Part shown: positions 43,590 through 52,657 of the stretch, piece by piece
Numbering within the stretch: position 1 is the stretch's first letter
Layout of the letters: each line of letters begins with the position of its first letter
NCBI GenBank assembly: GCA_910588145.1
Contig: CAJUPO010000007.1
Location: forward strand, 69,207 to 133,206
Direction of reading: 5' to 3'
DNA length: 64,000 nucleotides
DNA from: an uncultured Oscillospiraceae bacterium
GTDB taxonomy: Bacteria; Bacillota; Clostridia; Oscillospirales; Ruminococcaceae
Program-made: the position numbers and the translations under genes
Notes under the pieces: generated by a model
Told to the model about the DNA's origin: nothing
Database searches by the model: none
Seen by the model: only the letters and a program-made list of their open reading frames with translations

Positions 43590-43835
43590 TTATCTTTTTG
43601 CACGTTCAGCAACAATATCGGCCATTTCGCCTACATTTTTCATAGATGAAACTTCTTTCATCTTAAAACGCATTTTAAATTCCTGTTCAACTGCGCCTAC
43701 GAGATTGATATGCTCAAGACTGTCCCAGTCCTCAATATCCTTTGATGTTGTGCTGTCGTCAACAACAATACTGCTGTCATCAAAAACATCTCTGAAGACT
43801 TCGTTAAGCCTTTCCATAATTTCTGCCCTGTTCAT
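43590..43835 (-). CDS. Acyl carrier protein of the FkbH/MBOAT operon
   Basis: 81 residues. DWDSLEHINLVGAVEQEF (about 37-54) contains the Ser that receives phosphopantetheine (DSLEHI). It is more like specialised ACPs of FkbH and Dlt-like systems than the AcpP of fatty-acid synthesis (DSLDTVEL). Its start overlaps the stop of the fkbH-like gene by 4 bp, so the two are translationally coupled; the ACP is the likely carrier loaded by the FkbH-like enzyme. Confidence 0.9.
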   Translation of the reverse strand: MNRAEIMERLNEVFRDVFDDSSIVVDDSTTSKDIEDWDSLEHINLVGAVEQEFKMRFKMKEVSSMKNVGEMADIVAERAKR

Positions 43836-45622
43836 ATTGCCATTTCTCCTTCTTCTACCATTATAACCTTATTTTTATTTATATATCCGGATAATTCAAG
43901 CTTCCACTTACTTCTGTTCTCATCGGCTTCAAGCTGTTCAAAGCCAAATTGACCAAACAGACTGCTTACCATTGCATTTTTCTTTGTTCTATAATAATAC
44001 CCATATATCTTGTTAATATTTCTTTGCTGACATTCTTGAACAAGACTGTCAAGCATAGCAAATTCCATATCCCTTTTCAGTACACGGCAGCTCATAAGCC
44101 ACAATTCAATATGCAGAGCAGAATCCTCAATTCTGCCGATTACAACAGAAACAATTCCGTTATCCCCAAATTTATCTATCAGTCTTCCATAAAGGCAAAT
44201 ATGATTTTTATCATTTCCCACCTTTTCAATTTCCTGCTGCGTATACCTTTTAGTAGTCAGGTTAAACTGATTGCTCTTATTTGTAAGCTGAGTAATCCTT
44301 GGAATATACACAGACCTGAATCCCTCTATAACAGCTTTCATTTCAAGGCTTAAAAGATAATCGCTGTAGTTTTCATACTGACGGCATACAGCGGCTCTTT
44401 CAGCATTCTGCTGGTACATTTCATTTCTCCGAAGATCGTCGGAAGTAAACGCTGTAACCTCAAAGAATCCATTGCGGTCAATTATACGGATATAATCTTC
44501 CGGATTATCCAGTTCAGGAGTTTTGATTCCCAACTGACTGCTGACAATTTCCCTTTCAGCGGGATTATCATCTGCAAAAACAATACTTTCCGGCAAAATC
44601 CCAGTTTCATGCGCAATATTTTCAACATTAACATCCTTAGGTTCCCAGTTAGCTTTTATGCAAAGAAAATCATCAGGTTTCAGTACTCCATCCGGATGTT
44701 CAAGACCAGCTACAGCATTATCATAATCGTTCTTGGAGCATATACTAAGCATAACACCTATCTGCTTCTGCTCCTTTATGTACTGCTGAAACGCTCTGTA
44801 TGCCTCGGCAGCAGCCGTTTCCATACCGATATCAATTCCGGAAACGCCGTCGTCACCGATAACACCTCCCCAGAGGGTATTGTCAAGATCAAGGGCAAGA
44901 GCTTTTTTGTTCTGTCCGAACAAAGATTTAATTATATTAGATACATTAAAGCTCAGCTCCGGTATAGCATATATATTAAGCGCATACTTATACAAATACC
45001 AATAGGACGGCTCAAGCCATTTATCAAGTCCGTAGCAGGCAGAAATATAATTTATATCGTTTATATAAAATCCTTCATGTTCACTGGCATAATCGCTTAG
45101 CATAAGATTAAGACGATTTATAAAATTCACCTTTCCCCTGTAATCCCAGCAGTCACGATTTCCCTGAGTTCGATACAGAGGATATTCAAAATTATTCTGT
45201 ATAATCGGACAGGCATAAACCTCACTAAGCTTTTCCCACATAAAATAAAAATGCTCATACTGTCTTTTCAGCATTTCCTGATATGAAGAAGGCTCATTAT
45301 TCATATCAAGGCTATATTCTGTAATATTGCGTGAAGTGGTATGCACATAAATAACATCCGGTTTAAAGCTTAGCAATTCATCAGTTCCAAAAACTGCGTC
45401 CTGCCAGTATCTTCCGTACTCGGACTGATAAAATTCCGGCTCTATTCCCTGCTCCAGCAGAAATAATTCCATCATGCTGATAATATCGTCCGTTGTGGAA
45501 CCGCCGAGAACGGCAATCTTCTTTTTTATCCTGACAACCTTTTCTTCCATCAGCTTTCTTCTGATTTTCTTTTTATTTTTCAAAAGAAAAGCGCCGTCAA
45601 AAGGATACGTCAATTCTTTCAT
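43832..45622 (-). CDS. FkbH-like HAD-IIIC phosphatase/acyl-loading enzyme
   Basis: 596 residues. The N-terminal 215 residues include IAVLGGSTTDDIISMMELFL, the SGNH-like start of long FkbH proteins. The HAD core has ALDLDNTLWGGVIGDDG (about 238-254) with the nucleophile Asp in DLDNT, SICSKND and FADDNPAEREIV. The last 150 residues form a GNAT-like domain (LTNKSNQFNLTTKRYTQQEI). Known FkbH enzymes load D-glyceryl from 1,3-bisphosphoglycerate onto an ACP while removing phosphate; the ACP gene follows directly. ATG at 45622 with AAGGTGA upstream. The acyl group here is inferred, not shown. Confidence 0.88.
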   Translation of the reverse strand: MKELTYPFDGAFLLKNKKKIRRKLMEEKVVRIKKKIAVLGGSTTDDIISMMELFLLEQGIEPEFYQSEYGRYWQDAVFGTDELLSFKPDVIYVHTTSRNITEYSLDMNNEPSSYQEMLKRQYEHFYFMWEKLSEVYACPIIQNNFEYPLYRTQGNRDCWDYRGKVNFINRLNLMLSDYASEHEGFYINDINYISACYGLDKWLEPSYWYLYKYALNIYAIPELSFNVSNIIKSLFGQNKKALALDLDNTLWGGVIGDDGVSGIDIGMETAAAEAYRAFQQYIKEQKQIGVMLSICSKNDYDNAVAGLEHPDGVLKPDDFLCIKANWEPKDVNVENIAHETGILPESIVFADDNPAEREIVSSQLGIKTPELDNPEDYIRIIDRNGFFEVTAFTSDDLRRNEMYQQNAERAAVCRQYENYSDYLLSLEMKAVIEGFRSVYIPRITQLTNKSNQFNLTTKRYTQQEIEKVGNDKNHICLYGRLIDKFGDNGIVSVVIGRIEDSALHIELWLMSCRVLKRDMEFAMLDSLVQECQQRNINKIYGYYYRTKKNAMVSSLFGQFGFEQLEADENRSKWKLELSGYINKNKVIMVEEGEMAI

Positions 45623-45644
45623 TTTGTTCACCTTATTTATTTCT

Positions 45645-47060
45645 TTATTGGGTTCTTATTGTTTCCAGACACTCATAATTGCTGCCTGTAGCGCTGAAAG
45701 TATTCATCGCAAATAAAAGGTCAGTTATTCCGCATTCCTGAAGATAGCTTACTGCATTAGCCTCAAAATAGCGCATATCTATAACATATATTTCCTCAAA
45801 GGAACCTGTTAAGCACGGAATAAGAGCATTACCGTAGCTGTCCTTTATTACGGCAAGCTTTCTGCCGTTATTCACATCTGTTTTTATATGGGCAACCTGT
45901 GTATCACTTCCCATAAAAACGAGATACCAGCTAACAGGATCAAGACGGTCCAGATCCATCATAAGACTGCCTTCCCACTGCTCTGACAAATCAGTACTGA
46001 AATACTCGGTTTCATATTTATTTTTAGGACGGTAGCAGACAAAATCCTCAGGATTATTTTTCAGGTCTGCGTCACCTGAATAACCGTATAGAGTTCCGAC
46101 GTATCCGCTGCGTTTTTCCTTTTCATAGCTGCTAAGTTCTGCAAAAGGAACATCTGCCGCTTTTGCAAATTGTTCAGCCGCATAGTATGCACCCAACTGC
46201 GACCAATGGTGATCGGTCCTTGTAAAAATATCCTCATTTTTATGATTCATAAGAGCGCTGTAAGCGTCTACCGGAATAACTCCGCTTAAAAATGAATTTA
46301 TATGCTTGATATTATCCTTTTCACTTCCGCTGAGGTCTGAATATTTCTCCGGAAGATAATAAGATACCGGAGTCGGACACACCATAGAATAAACATTCAC
46401 ATCATCGCCAAGATCATTCTTGAACGCATTTACTGAATCTGCATAAGTTTCACCGTTTTCATAGCTTCCGCCGTAAAGCATGATTCCCCGATTTTTATAC
46501 ACCAGAATATTGTTGCTGATTTCTCCCTCAACAGCAGGATCGTCCCAGTTATCCTTTTTTTCAGTCGGCTGTTCTTTGGTAACTGGTTTTTCCGTACTTT
46601 CCTGAGTATGCTGGGTATTATCCGTGCTTTCATCGGTTTCAGACGGAATCACTTTATTTTCCGGCTTTTTATTATCTTTTTTTATAATTGTGCCATGGAT
46701 TTTAGCTTCATCTGATTTTACACCAAAGCAACCTCGGATTGAAGCAACCATATCCTTGAAGTTTTCACGTCCCGGCACCGTATCGTTATAATGATTCTCT
46801 ATTCCGGCAGTATATTTTCCGGAAAAATAATCTTTAAAAGAAAATTCCGGCCACTTTGCCAATGTCCTGTTTTCAATTTCTGATATTTCCGGCCGTTTCA
46901 TTAAAATCATACACACCGCAATTACAAGAAATACCATTGCACATGATACTACATTTATGATTTTAAAAAGCCTTAACCTTAACCAGCGCTTCTTTCTTTT
47001 TCGTATTTTTTTGCGCTTTATTTCAATATCAATATTAAAATTATCGTTTTGCTGTTCCAT
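45645..47060 (-). CDS. DHHW family protein (AlgJ/AlgX-related, SGNH-like)
   Basis: 471 residues. A basic N-terminus and a single transmembrane helix (about 30-52) put the rest outside the cell. Residues about 110-170 are a Thr/Glu/Lys/Pro-rich linker. FTRTDHHWSQLGAYYAAEQF (about 272-291) is the DHHW signature, and VIKDSYGNALIPCL (about 414-427) supplies the Ser region of the SGNH-like fold. In alginate and Dlt-like systems such proteins move acyl groups from the MBOAT to the polymer outside the membrane. It lies between the MBOAT and FkbH-like genes. Confidence 0.88.
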   Translation of the reverse strand: MEQQNDNFNIDIEIKRKKIRKRKKRWLRLRLFKIINVVSCAMVFLVIAVCMILMKRPEISEIENRTLAKWPEFSFKDYFSGKYTAGIENHYNDTVPGRENFKDMVASIRGCFGVKSDEAKIHGTIIKKDNKKPENKVIPSETDESTDNTQHTQESTEKPVTKEQPTEKKDNWDDPAVEGEISNNILVYKNRGIMLYGGSYENGETYADSVNAFKNDLGDDVNVYSMVCPTPVSYYLPEKYSDLSGSEKDNIKHINSFLSGVIPVDAYSALMNHKNEDIFTRTDHHWSQLGAYYAAEQFAKAADVPFAELSSYEKEKRSGYVGTLYGYSGDADLKNNPEDFVCYRPKNKYETEYFSTDLSEQWEGSLMMDLDRLDPVSWYLVFMGSDTQVAHIKTDVNNGRKLAVIKDSYGNALIPCLTGSFEEIYVIDMRYFEANAVSYLQECGITDLLFAMNTFSATGSNYECLETIRTQ

Positions 47061-47102
47061 ATTAAATCTCCATTCTTTCTGTAAATTTATATACTCTGCA
47101 TT

Positions 47103-48506
47103 TTAAAATCTAAAATAAAGAAATGGATTATTAGTTGCGTCTACAAGCAGAATACTGCTTACAAGCAGCAATGATATATTAACAGCAATTTTTGAAACAG
47201 ATGCTATATAAGCCGCCGCCGGATGTTTTGCCGATAATGTATTAATAAGCTTTGCAGCAGGAAAGCAGAAGAGCACCGCAGCCGTAATAAGAAAAACATT
47301 ATTTGAGAATGAAATACTTACATAAGCGTCGGCAAAGCTGTTTCCGTTTAGTCCTATAAGATTTTTAAAGAAGTCCCCGAGCCTGCCCATATCTTCAAAA
47401 TAAAAGATACCGAACCCAATAATTATAACTATTTTATTATATATATGCCTTACGGCAACAGGAATTTTTCTCATGCGTTTTTTTCCCATAAGCTGTTCCA
47501 GGAAAATAAACACTCCGAAATACAGTCCCCAGATCACATAATTCCAGCTTGCGCCGTGCCAAAGTCCAGTACAGAACCATACAAGAAACAGTCCGCCGTA
47601 TTTTCTTCTTCTTCCGAAAATAGGTATGTACAAAAGATAATCTCTGAAAAAGGTGCTCAGAGAAATATGCCATCTCTGCCAAAATTCTGAAACATCCTTG
47701 CAGATAAACGGATAATTAAAGTTTTCATCAAAGTGAAAGCCGAAAATTCTTCCCAGTCCAATAGCCATATCCGAATAACCTGAAAAGTCAAAATATATCT
47801 GCATTGCATAAATTATTACGGCGTACCATGTTCCGACAACTGATATGCCCTTAATGTCACTTCCAAAAAAGCTGTCCACTATCATACTGAGATTATTGGA
47901 AATAATGACTTTTTTAGCTAATCCTATTATCATTCGGGAAATACCGGCATAAAGATCGTCAAGAGTTGTTCTTCTTGAGTTAATTTCACTTTCGATTGAA
48001 CTGTACCTGACAATAGGTCCCGCAACAAGCTGAGGGAAAAGCGATACATACATAAGCAGCTTTGAAAAACTTTTCTGAACCTCGACCTTTTCCCAATAGC
48101 AGTCAACTATATAGGAAATAATCTGAAATGTGTAAAAGCTTATTCCTATGGGAAGCTTTATGTCAGGCACATCAAGATGCAGGCCGAAAATGGAATTGAT
48201 ATTTTCAACTATAAAACCGCTGTATTTAAAAATTCCCAGCACAGCAATGTTAAATGCCACAGCCGAAAAAACAGCCGCCTTAGCTCCGAATCTTCCCCTG
48301 TTTACTTCAATAATAAGTCCCAGAAGATAGTTTACCGCCGTACTTATTATAAGCATATACACACAAAGCGGCTCTCCCCACGCATAAAAAAACAATGAGA
48401 AAGCGATAAGGATAAAATTACGTGTCTGTATTTTTTTTGAAGCCGCATAGAATATCACACATACAGGCAGAAAAAAATACAGAAAAAACAGACTTGAAAA
48501 CACCAT
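47103..48506 (-). CDS. MBOAT family O-acyltransferase (DltB/AlgI-like)
   Basis: 467 residues with about 11 transmembrane segments. FPQLVAGPIVRYS (about 151-163), YFDFSGYSDMAIGLGRIFGF (about 238-257), FWQRWHISLSTFFRDYLLYI (about 271-290) and GLWHGASWNYVIWG (about 312-325) are MBOAT hallmarks; His in GLWHGAS is the catalytic one in AlgI and DltB. The protein passes an acyl group from a carrier inside to an acceptor outside. It is the first gene of the operon, about 220 nt after the promoter at 48734-48762. Confidence 0.94.
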   Translation of the reverse strand: MVFSSLFFLYFFLPVCVIFYAASKKIQTRNFILIAFSLFFYAWGEPLCVYMLIISTAVNYLLGLIIEVNRGRFGAKAAVFSAVAFNIAVLGIFKYSGFIVENINSIFGLHLDVPDIKLPIGISFYTFQIISYIVDCYWEKVEVQKSFSKLLMYVSLFPQLVAGPIVRYSSIESEINSRRTTLDDLYAGISRMIIGLAKKVIISNNLSMIVDSFFGSDIKGISVVGTWYAVIIYAMQIYFDFSGYSDMAIGLGRIFGFHFDENFNYPFICKDVSEFWQRWHISLSTFFRDYLLYIPIFGRRRKYGGLFLVWFCTGLWHGASWNYVIWGLYFGVFIFLEQLMGKKRMRKIPVAVRHIYNKIVIIIGFGIFYFEDMGRLGDFFKNLIGLNGNSFADAYVSISFSNNVFLITAAVLFCFPAAKLINTLSAKHPAAAYIASVSKIAVNISLLLVSSILLVDATNNPFLYFRF

Positions 48507-48733
48507 TTTCCTGTCCCCCGATTAATAAATCTTTTGTTCCTTGTATATTTTTTACTGTTAAAAAAGGCGTCGGATGATTAAAACAATTTCCTTTTATATC
48601 CAGCAGATCACTTTTGTGCAATTTTAATATATTTTTTATTATTTTTCTGTCTAAAAAATCAAAATTACAGTTAAAACCAATAAAATCGGTTACATAAATC
48701 TACAAAATACACAATATTTTTACTACATTTAAT

Positions 48734-48762
48734 ATTATACAACAGTTTATTCCCTTGCGCAA
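48734..48762 (-). promoter_or_regulatory. Promoter of the MBOAT/DHHW/FkbH/ACP operon
   Basis: Minus strand TTGCGC (48757-48762), a 17-bp spacer, TATAAT (48734-48739). The leader to the MBOAT start is about 220 nt (48507-48727). It is A+T-rich, with no hairpin I can call; one reading frame stays open through it (see findings). Confidence 0.75.
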
Positions 48763-48816
48763 TACCTCTTAGTAATTTTTGTGTTTTCCACAAAAATAAT
48801 AGTATAAACAACAAAA

Positions 48817-48840
48817 AAGGAGTGACAAATGTCACCCCTT
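48817..48840 (-). terminator. Terminator of the NfeD/stomatin operon
   Basis: Ten to eleven paired bases (AAGGGGTGAC / GTCACTCCTT on the minus strand, one G-U) with a 4-nt loop and TTTTTT. It lies 39 bp after the stomatin-like gene. Confidence 0.88.
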
Positions 48841-48878
48841 ACAAATTGCAGTTAATTTTATTGTGAATTATTTACAAA

Positions 48879-49856
48879 TCACTTTTTTATCTGCTCATTT
48901 TCTTTCTTATCAGATAAAACGCCCTGTATTCCTGCTGCAAGACCTGCAATCCCCTGAATCTCGCTTGGGATAATAATCTTAGTAGCCTTGCCGTCGGCAA
49001 CCTTAGGAAACATATCTATTGCCTTATATTTAAGTACGTTTTCTGACGGATTTGCAGCATTGAGTCTTTCAAGAGATTCAGCCTGCGCAATTTGAACATT
49101 TGCAATTGCCAAAGCGTCACCCTCAGATTCAAGTATTTTCTTTTCCTTAACGGCATTAGCACGAAGGATCATTGCTTCCTTTTCAGCTTCTGCCCTCAGG
49201 ATTTCAGCCGCCTTTGCAGCTTCCGCACGCAGTATCTGAGATTCCTTTTCACCCTCGGCAACAAGAATCTTAGACTTCTTCTCACCCTCTGCAAGAAGGA
49301 TCTTTTCTCGGCTTTCACGCTCAGCCTTCATCTGCTTTTCCATTGAATCCTGAATTTCTCTTGGAGGGAGAATATTTTTCAATTCGACTCTGCTTACCTT
49401 AATACCCCATCTGTCGGTTGCTTCGTCAAGGATAGCCGTTATCTGCTTATTGATTCTATCTCTTGAAGTAAGTGTTTCGTCCAGAACCATATCACCGATA
49501 ATATTTCTCAAAGTGGTGGCAGAAAGATTTTCAATTGCCGCCATAGGACGTTCAACCCCGTAAGCATACTGCTTAGCATTGGTTACCTGAAAAAACACTA
49601 CCGTATCAATCTGCATGGAAACATTATCCTTTGTGATAACGGACTGAGGTTTAAAGTCAACAATCTGATCCTTGATTGAAACCTTTTTGGCAACTCTGTC
49701 AATAAAAGGTACAAGAAAATGCGGTCCCGTGCCCCATTCGGAATGGAATGTGCCAAGTCTTTCAACAATATAAATCTGCGCCTGGGGAACAATCTTGATT
49801 CTTGTTATCAAAACTAAAATGATAAAAACTATTACGCCTACAATAATGTACTCCAT
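48879..49856 (-). CDS. Stomatin/QmcA-like SPFH protein
   Basis: 325 residues. A single N-terminal membrane helix (about 2-20, YIIVGVIVFIILVLITRIKI) precedes the band 7 domain: PQAQIYIVERLGTFHSEWGT and RNIIGDMVLDETLTSRDRIN. A long Ala/Glu/Lys coil follows (about 185-250) with repeats of the type ILVAEGEKESQILRAEAAK. It forms large membrane assemblies. It starts 17 bp after an nfeD-like gene, the classic NfeD-stomatin pair. Confidence 0.94.
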   Translation of the reverse strand: MEYIIVGVIVFIILVLITRIKIVPQAQIYIVERLGTFHSEWGTGPHFLVPFIDRVAKKVSIKDQIVDFKPQSVITKDNVSMQIDTVVFFQVTNAKQYAYGVERPMAAIENLSATTLRNIIGDMVLDETLTSRDRINKQITAILDEATDRWGIKVSRVELKNILPPREIQDSMEKQMKAERESREKILLAEGEKKSKILVAEGEKESQILRAEAAKAAEILRAEAEKEAMILRANAVKEKKILESEGDALAIANVQIAQAESLERLNAANPSENVLKYKAIDMFPKVADGKATKIIIPSEIQGIAGLAAGIQGVLSDKKENEQIKK

Positions 49857-49873
49857 TATTTACCTCCAAAAAA

Positions 49874-50326
49874 TTATTTTACAGAACTTTTTTCTTCTAT
49901 ATAAAGTGAAACATAAAGCTTCGTTCCCTTTATATCGTTTATTTTCACTACACTGCCTGCTTTTATGACTGTATCGTCAGATGATACTGCATTCCAGTCG
50001 ACGCCGTTGAGCCTTGCTCTTCCGGTACAGGAAACATTGTTTATATCTTCAATTACCGTTGCTGTTTTTCCAATATCAAGTTCTGTGTTTGTTGGCTGTA
50101 TGTTGTTTGCTGTGAATTTTTTGAGGATCGGTCTTGTAACAGACAGCAGCAGCACGGAAACTACAATAAACATAAATAACTGAAAGCCCATGCCTAATCC
50201 GCACATTGCAGCAATAAATGACGCCGCCGCTCCCGCAGCAAACCATATTGAAACAAGCTGAAAGGTAGCAAGCTCGGCAATGACCATAACTGCAAATACA
50301 ATTCCCCATAAAATCATATACTGCAT
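49874..50326 (-). CDS. NfeD family membrane protein
   Basis: 150 residues. Three or four hydrophobic segments (about 4-80) are followed by an OB-fold: IGKTATVIEDINNVSCTGRA, RLNGVDWNAVSSDDTVIKAG and VVKINDIKGTKLYVSL (about 85-142). This is the short NfeD1b form, without the protease domain, which partners stomatin-like proteins in the membrane. It is the first gene of the pair. Confidence 0.92.
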   Translation of the reverse strand: MQYMILWGIVFAVMVIAELATFQLVSIWFAAGAAASFIAAMCGLGMGFQLFMFIVVSVLLLSVTRPILKKFTANNIQPTNTELDIGKTATVIEDINNVSCTGRARLNGVDWNAVSSDDTVIKAGSVVKINDIKGTKLYVSLYIEEKSSVK

Positions 50327-50384
50327 AGTATCTTTCCTTTCTTAAATTATTAAGCTTTGAATGTCTGACTTTAAGCTTATAAAT

Positions 50385-50413
50385 ATTTTATCATAATAAT
50401 TTTAAAAATACAA
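50385..50413 (-). promoter_or_regulatory. Promoter of the NfeD/stomatin pair
   Basis: Minus strand TTGTAT (50408-50413), a 17-bp spacer, TAAAAT (50385-50390). Confidence 0.7.
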
Positions 50414-50558
50414 CATTTAAAAAAAGTTTTTTAAGCCGGATTTCCCCCTTCTTAAGCCGTTTTTTCAAATTCTTCTCTTCCAATCGCTTCACTGCACCAG
50501 CTTATAAGGCCGCACCCGTTCTTATGTAAAATATACCTTGCATAAATTTATGTAGTTC

Positions 50559-50587
50559 TTGTATTTTCTTATTATAAATGCTATAAT
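50559..50587 (+). promoter_or_regulatory. Promoter of the recJ operon
   Basis: TTGTAT (50559-50564), a 17-bp spacer, TATAAT (50582-50587), 33 bp before the recJ start. The rest of the 50327-50620 gap holds nothing else I can name. Confidence 0.75.
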
Positions 50588-50620
50588 TGATGTATTAATA
50601 AATGAAAGGTGTTCCGCTTA

Positions 50621-52657
50621 ATGAAAAAATGGATAGTCAACAATCCTGACCCAAAAACTGCGTCTGAGCTTGTACGGGGCAGTGATCTTCATCCGCTTTG
50701 CGCAGAGGTTCTTGCAGCAAGAGGAATCAGTACAGTGTCAGAAGCTGCTGAAATGCTCGGTACAGAAAACTTATCCGATCCTTTTCTGCTAAAAGATATG
50801 CGTGAAGCTGCCGAGGCTATAAATGAAGCAATAGAGGAATTTACTCCTATCTGCATATACGGCGACTATGACTGCGACGGAATCACTTCGACAGTAATGC
50901 TGTTTTCATACCTTGAATGCATGGGAGCAAACGTTTCATACTACATACCCGAACGGTGTGAGGGATACGGACTCAGCAGCGCCGCTGTACGTACTCTTGC
51001 GGCACAGGGAACAGAACTTATTATTACAGTTGACAACGGAGTATCTGCATTTGATGAAGCTGAACTTATATATGAACTGGGAATGAAGCTGATCATCACC
51101 GATCATCACCAGACCGGTGAAACTCTCCCACGTGCCGAAGCTGTTGTAAATCCTCATAGAAGCGACTGTCACTCTCCGTTCAAGCAGCTATGCGGCGCAG
51201 GCGTTGTATTAAAGCTAATTGCGGCTTTGGAAGGCGGAGATTATGACGCCGCATTAAATGAATACGGCGAGCTTGCCGCAATCGGCACAATTGCTGACGT
51301 GGTAACGCTTACCGGTGAAAACAGATACATAGTAAAATACGGACTTTATCTTCTGGAAAATTCAGAAAGACCGGGCATAAATGCTCTTATAAATCAAAGC
51401 CGTCTTAAATCTCCTCTCAATTCAACTTCAGTAGCATTCGGCTTGGCGCCCCGCATAAACGCTTCCGGCCGGTTCGGATCTCCCTCATACGCCGCAAGGC
51501 TTCTTTTGACAGACGATAATGACGAAGCAGAAATAATAGCTCAAAAACTTGACGGTCTGAATAACGAAAGAAAAGAAACTGAAAATAAAATCATAGAAAG
51601 CATAAGCGCTCAGATAGCCGCTTCTCCTGAAATCATAGATCAGAGAGTACTGGTTCTCAGCGGAGAAAATTGGCACCACGGGGTTATAGGAATAGTCGCT
51701 TCCAGAATGATGGAACACTTTGACAAACCATGCTTTATAATAACCCAGGAAGGTGAAGTTTCAAGAGGATCAGCACGTTCGTTCGGCAGCTTTTCGATTT
51801 TTAAGGCGCTTGAATACTGCTCCGATATTCTAATAAAATACGGAGGCCATCTGGGCGCAGGCGGCTTTTCTGTCAAAACAGATAATATTCCGGAGCTCAG
51901 CAGACGATTACAGGAGTTTGCGGCGGAAAACTTCAAAACCATGCCGGTTCCAGATATTACTGCTGAAAAAATTATTTCTCCGGACGAAATCACTGTTGAA
52001 AACATAGACAGCCTTAATCTTCTTGAGCCATTCGGAGAAGGCAACCGTCAGCCTGTTTTTGCCATAGCCGGAGCAACTGTCACAGATATTGTACCCCTTT
52101 CTCAGGGCGCACATACTAAGCTTAGGATTCAATACGGATTCAAAAATATTGAGGTACTCCTTTTCAGACGTTCACCGGACAGCCTTTTCATAAAACCAGG
52201 ACAAAAAGCTGACTTTATGGCGTCCTTTGAAACCAAAACCTTTGCCGGACGAAAAACTGTCAGCATTATTGCAAAGGATTTCAGACAAAGCGGAATGAAT
52301 CAGAAAAAATATTTTGCCGCTAAGGATGCGTATGAAAAATTCAGGAGAAATGAAGAGCTTCCGGAGGCGTATTATGAGCGTATTTGTCCGGACCGCACTG
52401 AACTTATTCCTATATACAAACAAATTGCGGCAGGACATTTCAGTACTGATACCCTTTACATGAGAATGTATTCAGAAAGCATGAACTACTGTAAGCTCAG
52501 AGTCTGTCTTGATATTTTCAATGAACTGGGTTTGGCAGAGACCAATCATTTTTCACAGGAAATAACTATTGTATCAAATGCCCCCAAAGCCGATCTTGAA
52601 AAATCATCTATTCTTAAAAATCTGAAAAATAAAACAAATAAGGAGTGTACTGTATGA
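50621..52657 (+). CDS. recJ: Single-stranded-DNA-specific exonuclease RecJ
   Basis: 678 residues. DHH motifs are IYGDYDCDGITSTVM (about 79-93), ITVDNGVSAFDEA, LIITDHHQTGE and APRINASGRFGSP (about 273-285). The DHHA1 motif is KYGGHLGAGGFSV (about 405-417). RecJ degrades ssDNA 5' to 3' in repair. The C-terminal 110 residues are an extension common in Firmicutes RecJ. The ATG at 50621 has AAAGGTG 9-10 nt upstream. The stop overlaps relA/spoT by 4 bp. Confidence 0.95.
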   Translation: MKKWIVNNPDPKTASELVRGSDLHPLCAEVLAARGISTVSEAAEMLGTENLSDPFLLKDMREAAEAINEAIEEFTPICIYGDYDCDGITSTVMLFSYLECMGANVSYYIPERCEGYGLSSAAVRTLAAQGTELIITVDNGVSAFDEAELIYELGMKLIITDHHQTGETLPRAEAVVNPHRSDCHSPFKQLCGAGVVLKLIAALEGGDYDAALNEYGELAAIGTIADVVTLTGENRYIVKYGLYLLENSERPGINALINQSRLKSPLNSTSVAFGLAPRINASGRFGSPSYAARLLLTDDNDEAEIIAQKLDGLNNERKETENKIIESISAQIAASPEIIDQRVLVLSGENWHHGVIGIVASRMMEHFDKPCFIITQEGEVSRGSARSFGSFSIFKALEYCSDILIKYGGHLGAGGFSVKTDNIPELSRRLQEFAAENFKTMPVPDITAEKIISPDEITVENIDSLNLLEPFGEGNRQPVFAIAGATVTDIVPLSQGAHTKLRIQYGFKNIEVLLFRRSPDSLFIKPGQKADFMASFETKTFAGRKTVSIIAKDFRQSGMNQKKYFAAKDAYEKFRRNEELPEAYYERICPDRTELIPIYKQIAAGHFSTDTLYMRMYSESMNYCKLRVCLDIFNELGLAETNHFSQEITIVSNAPKADLEKSSILKNLKNKTNKECTV

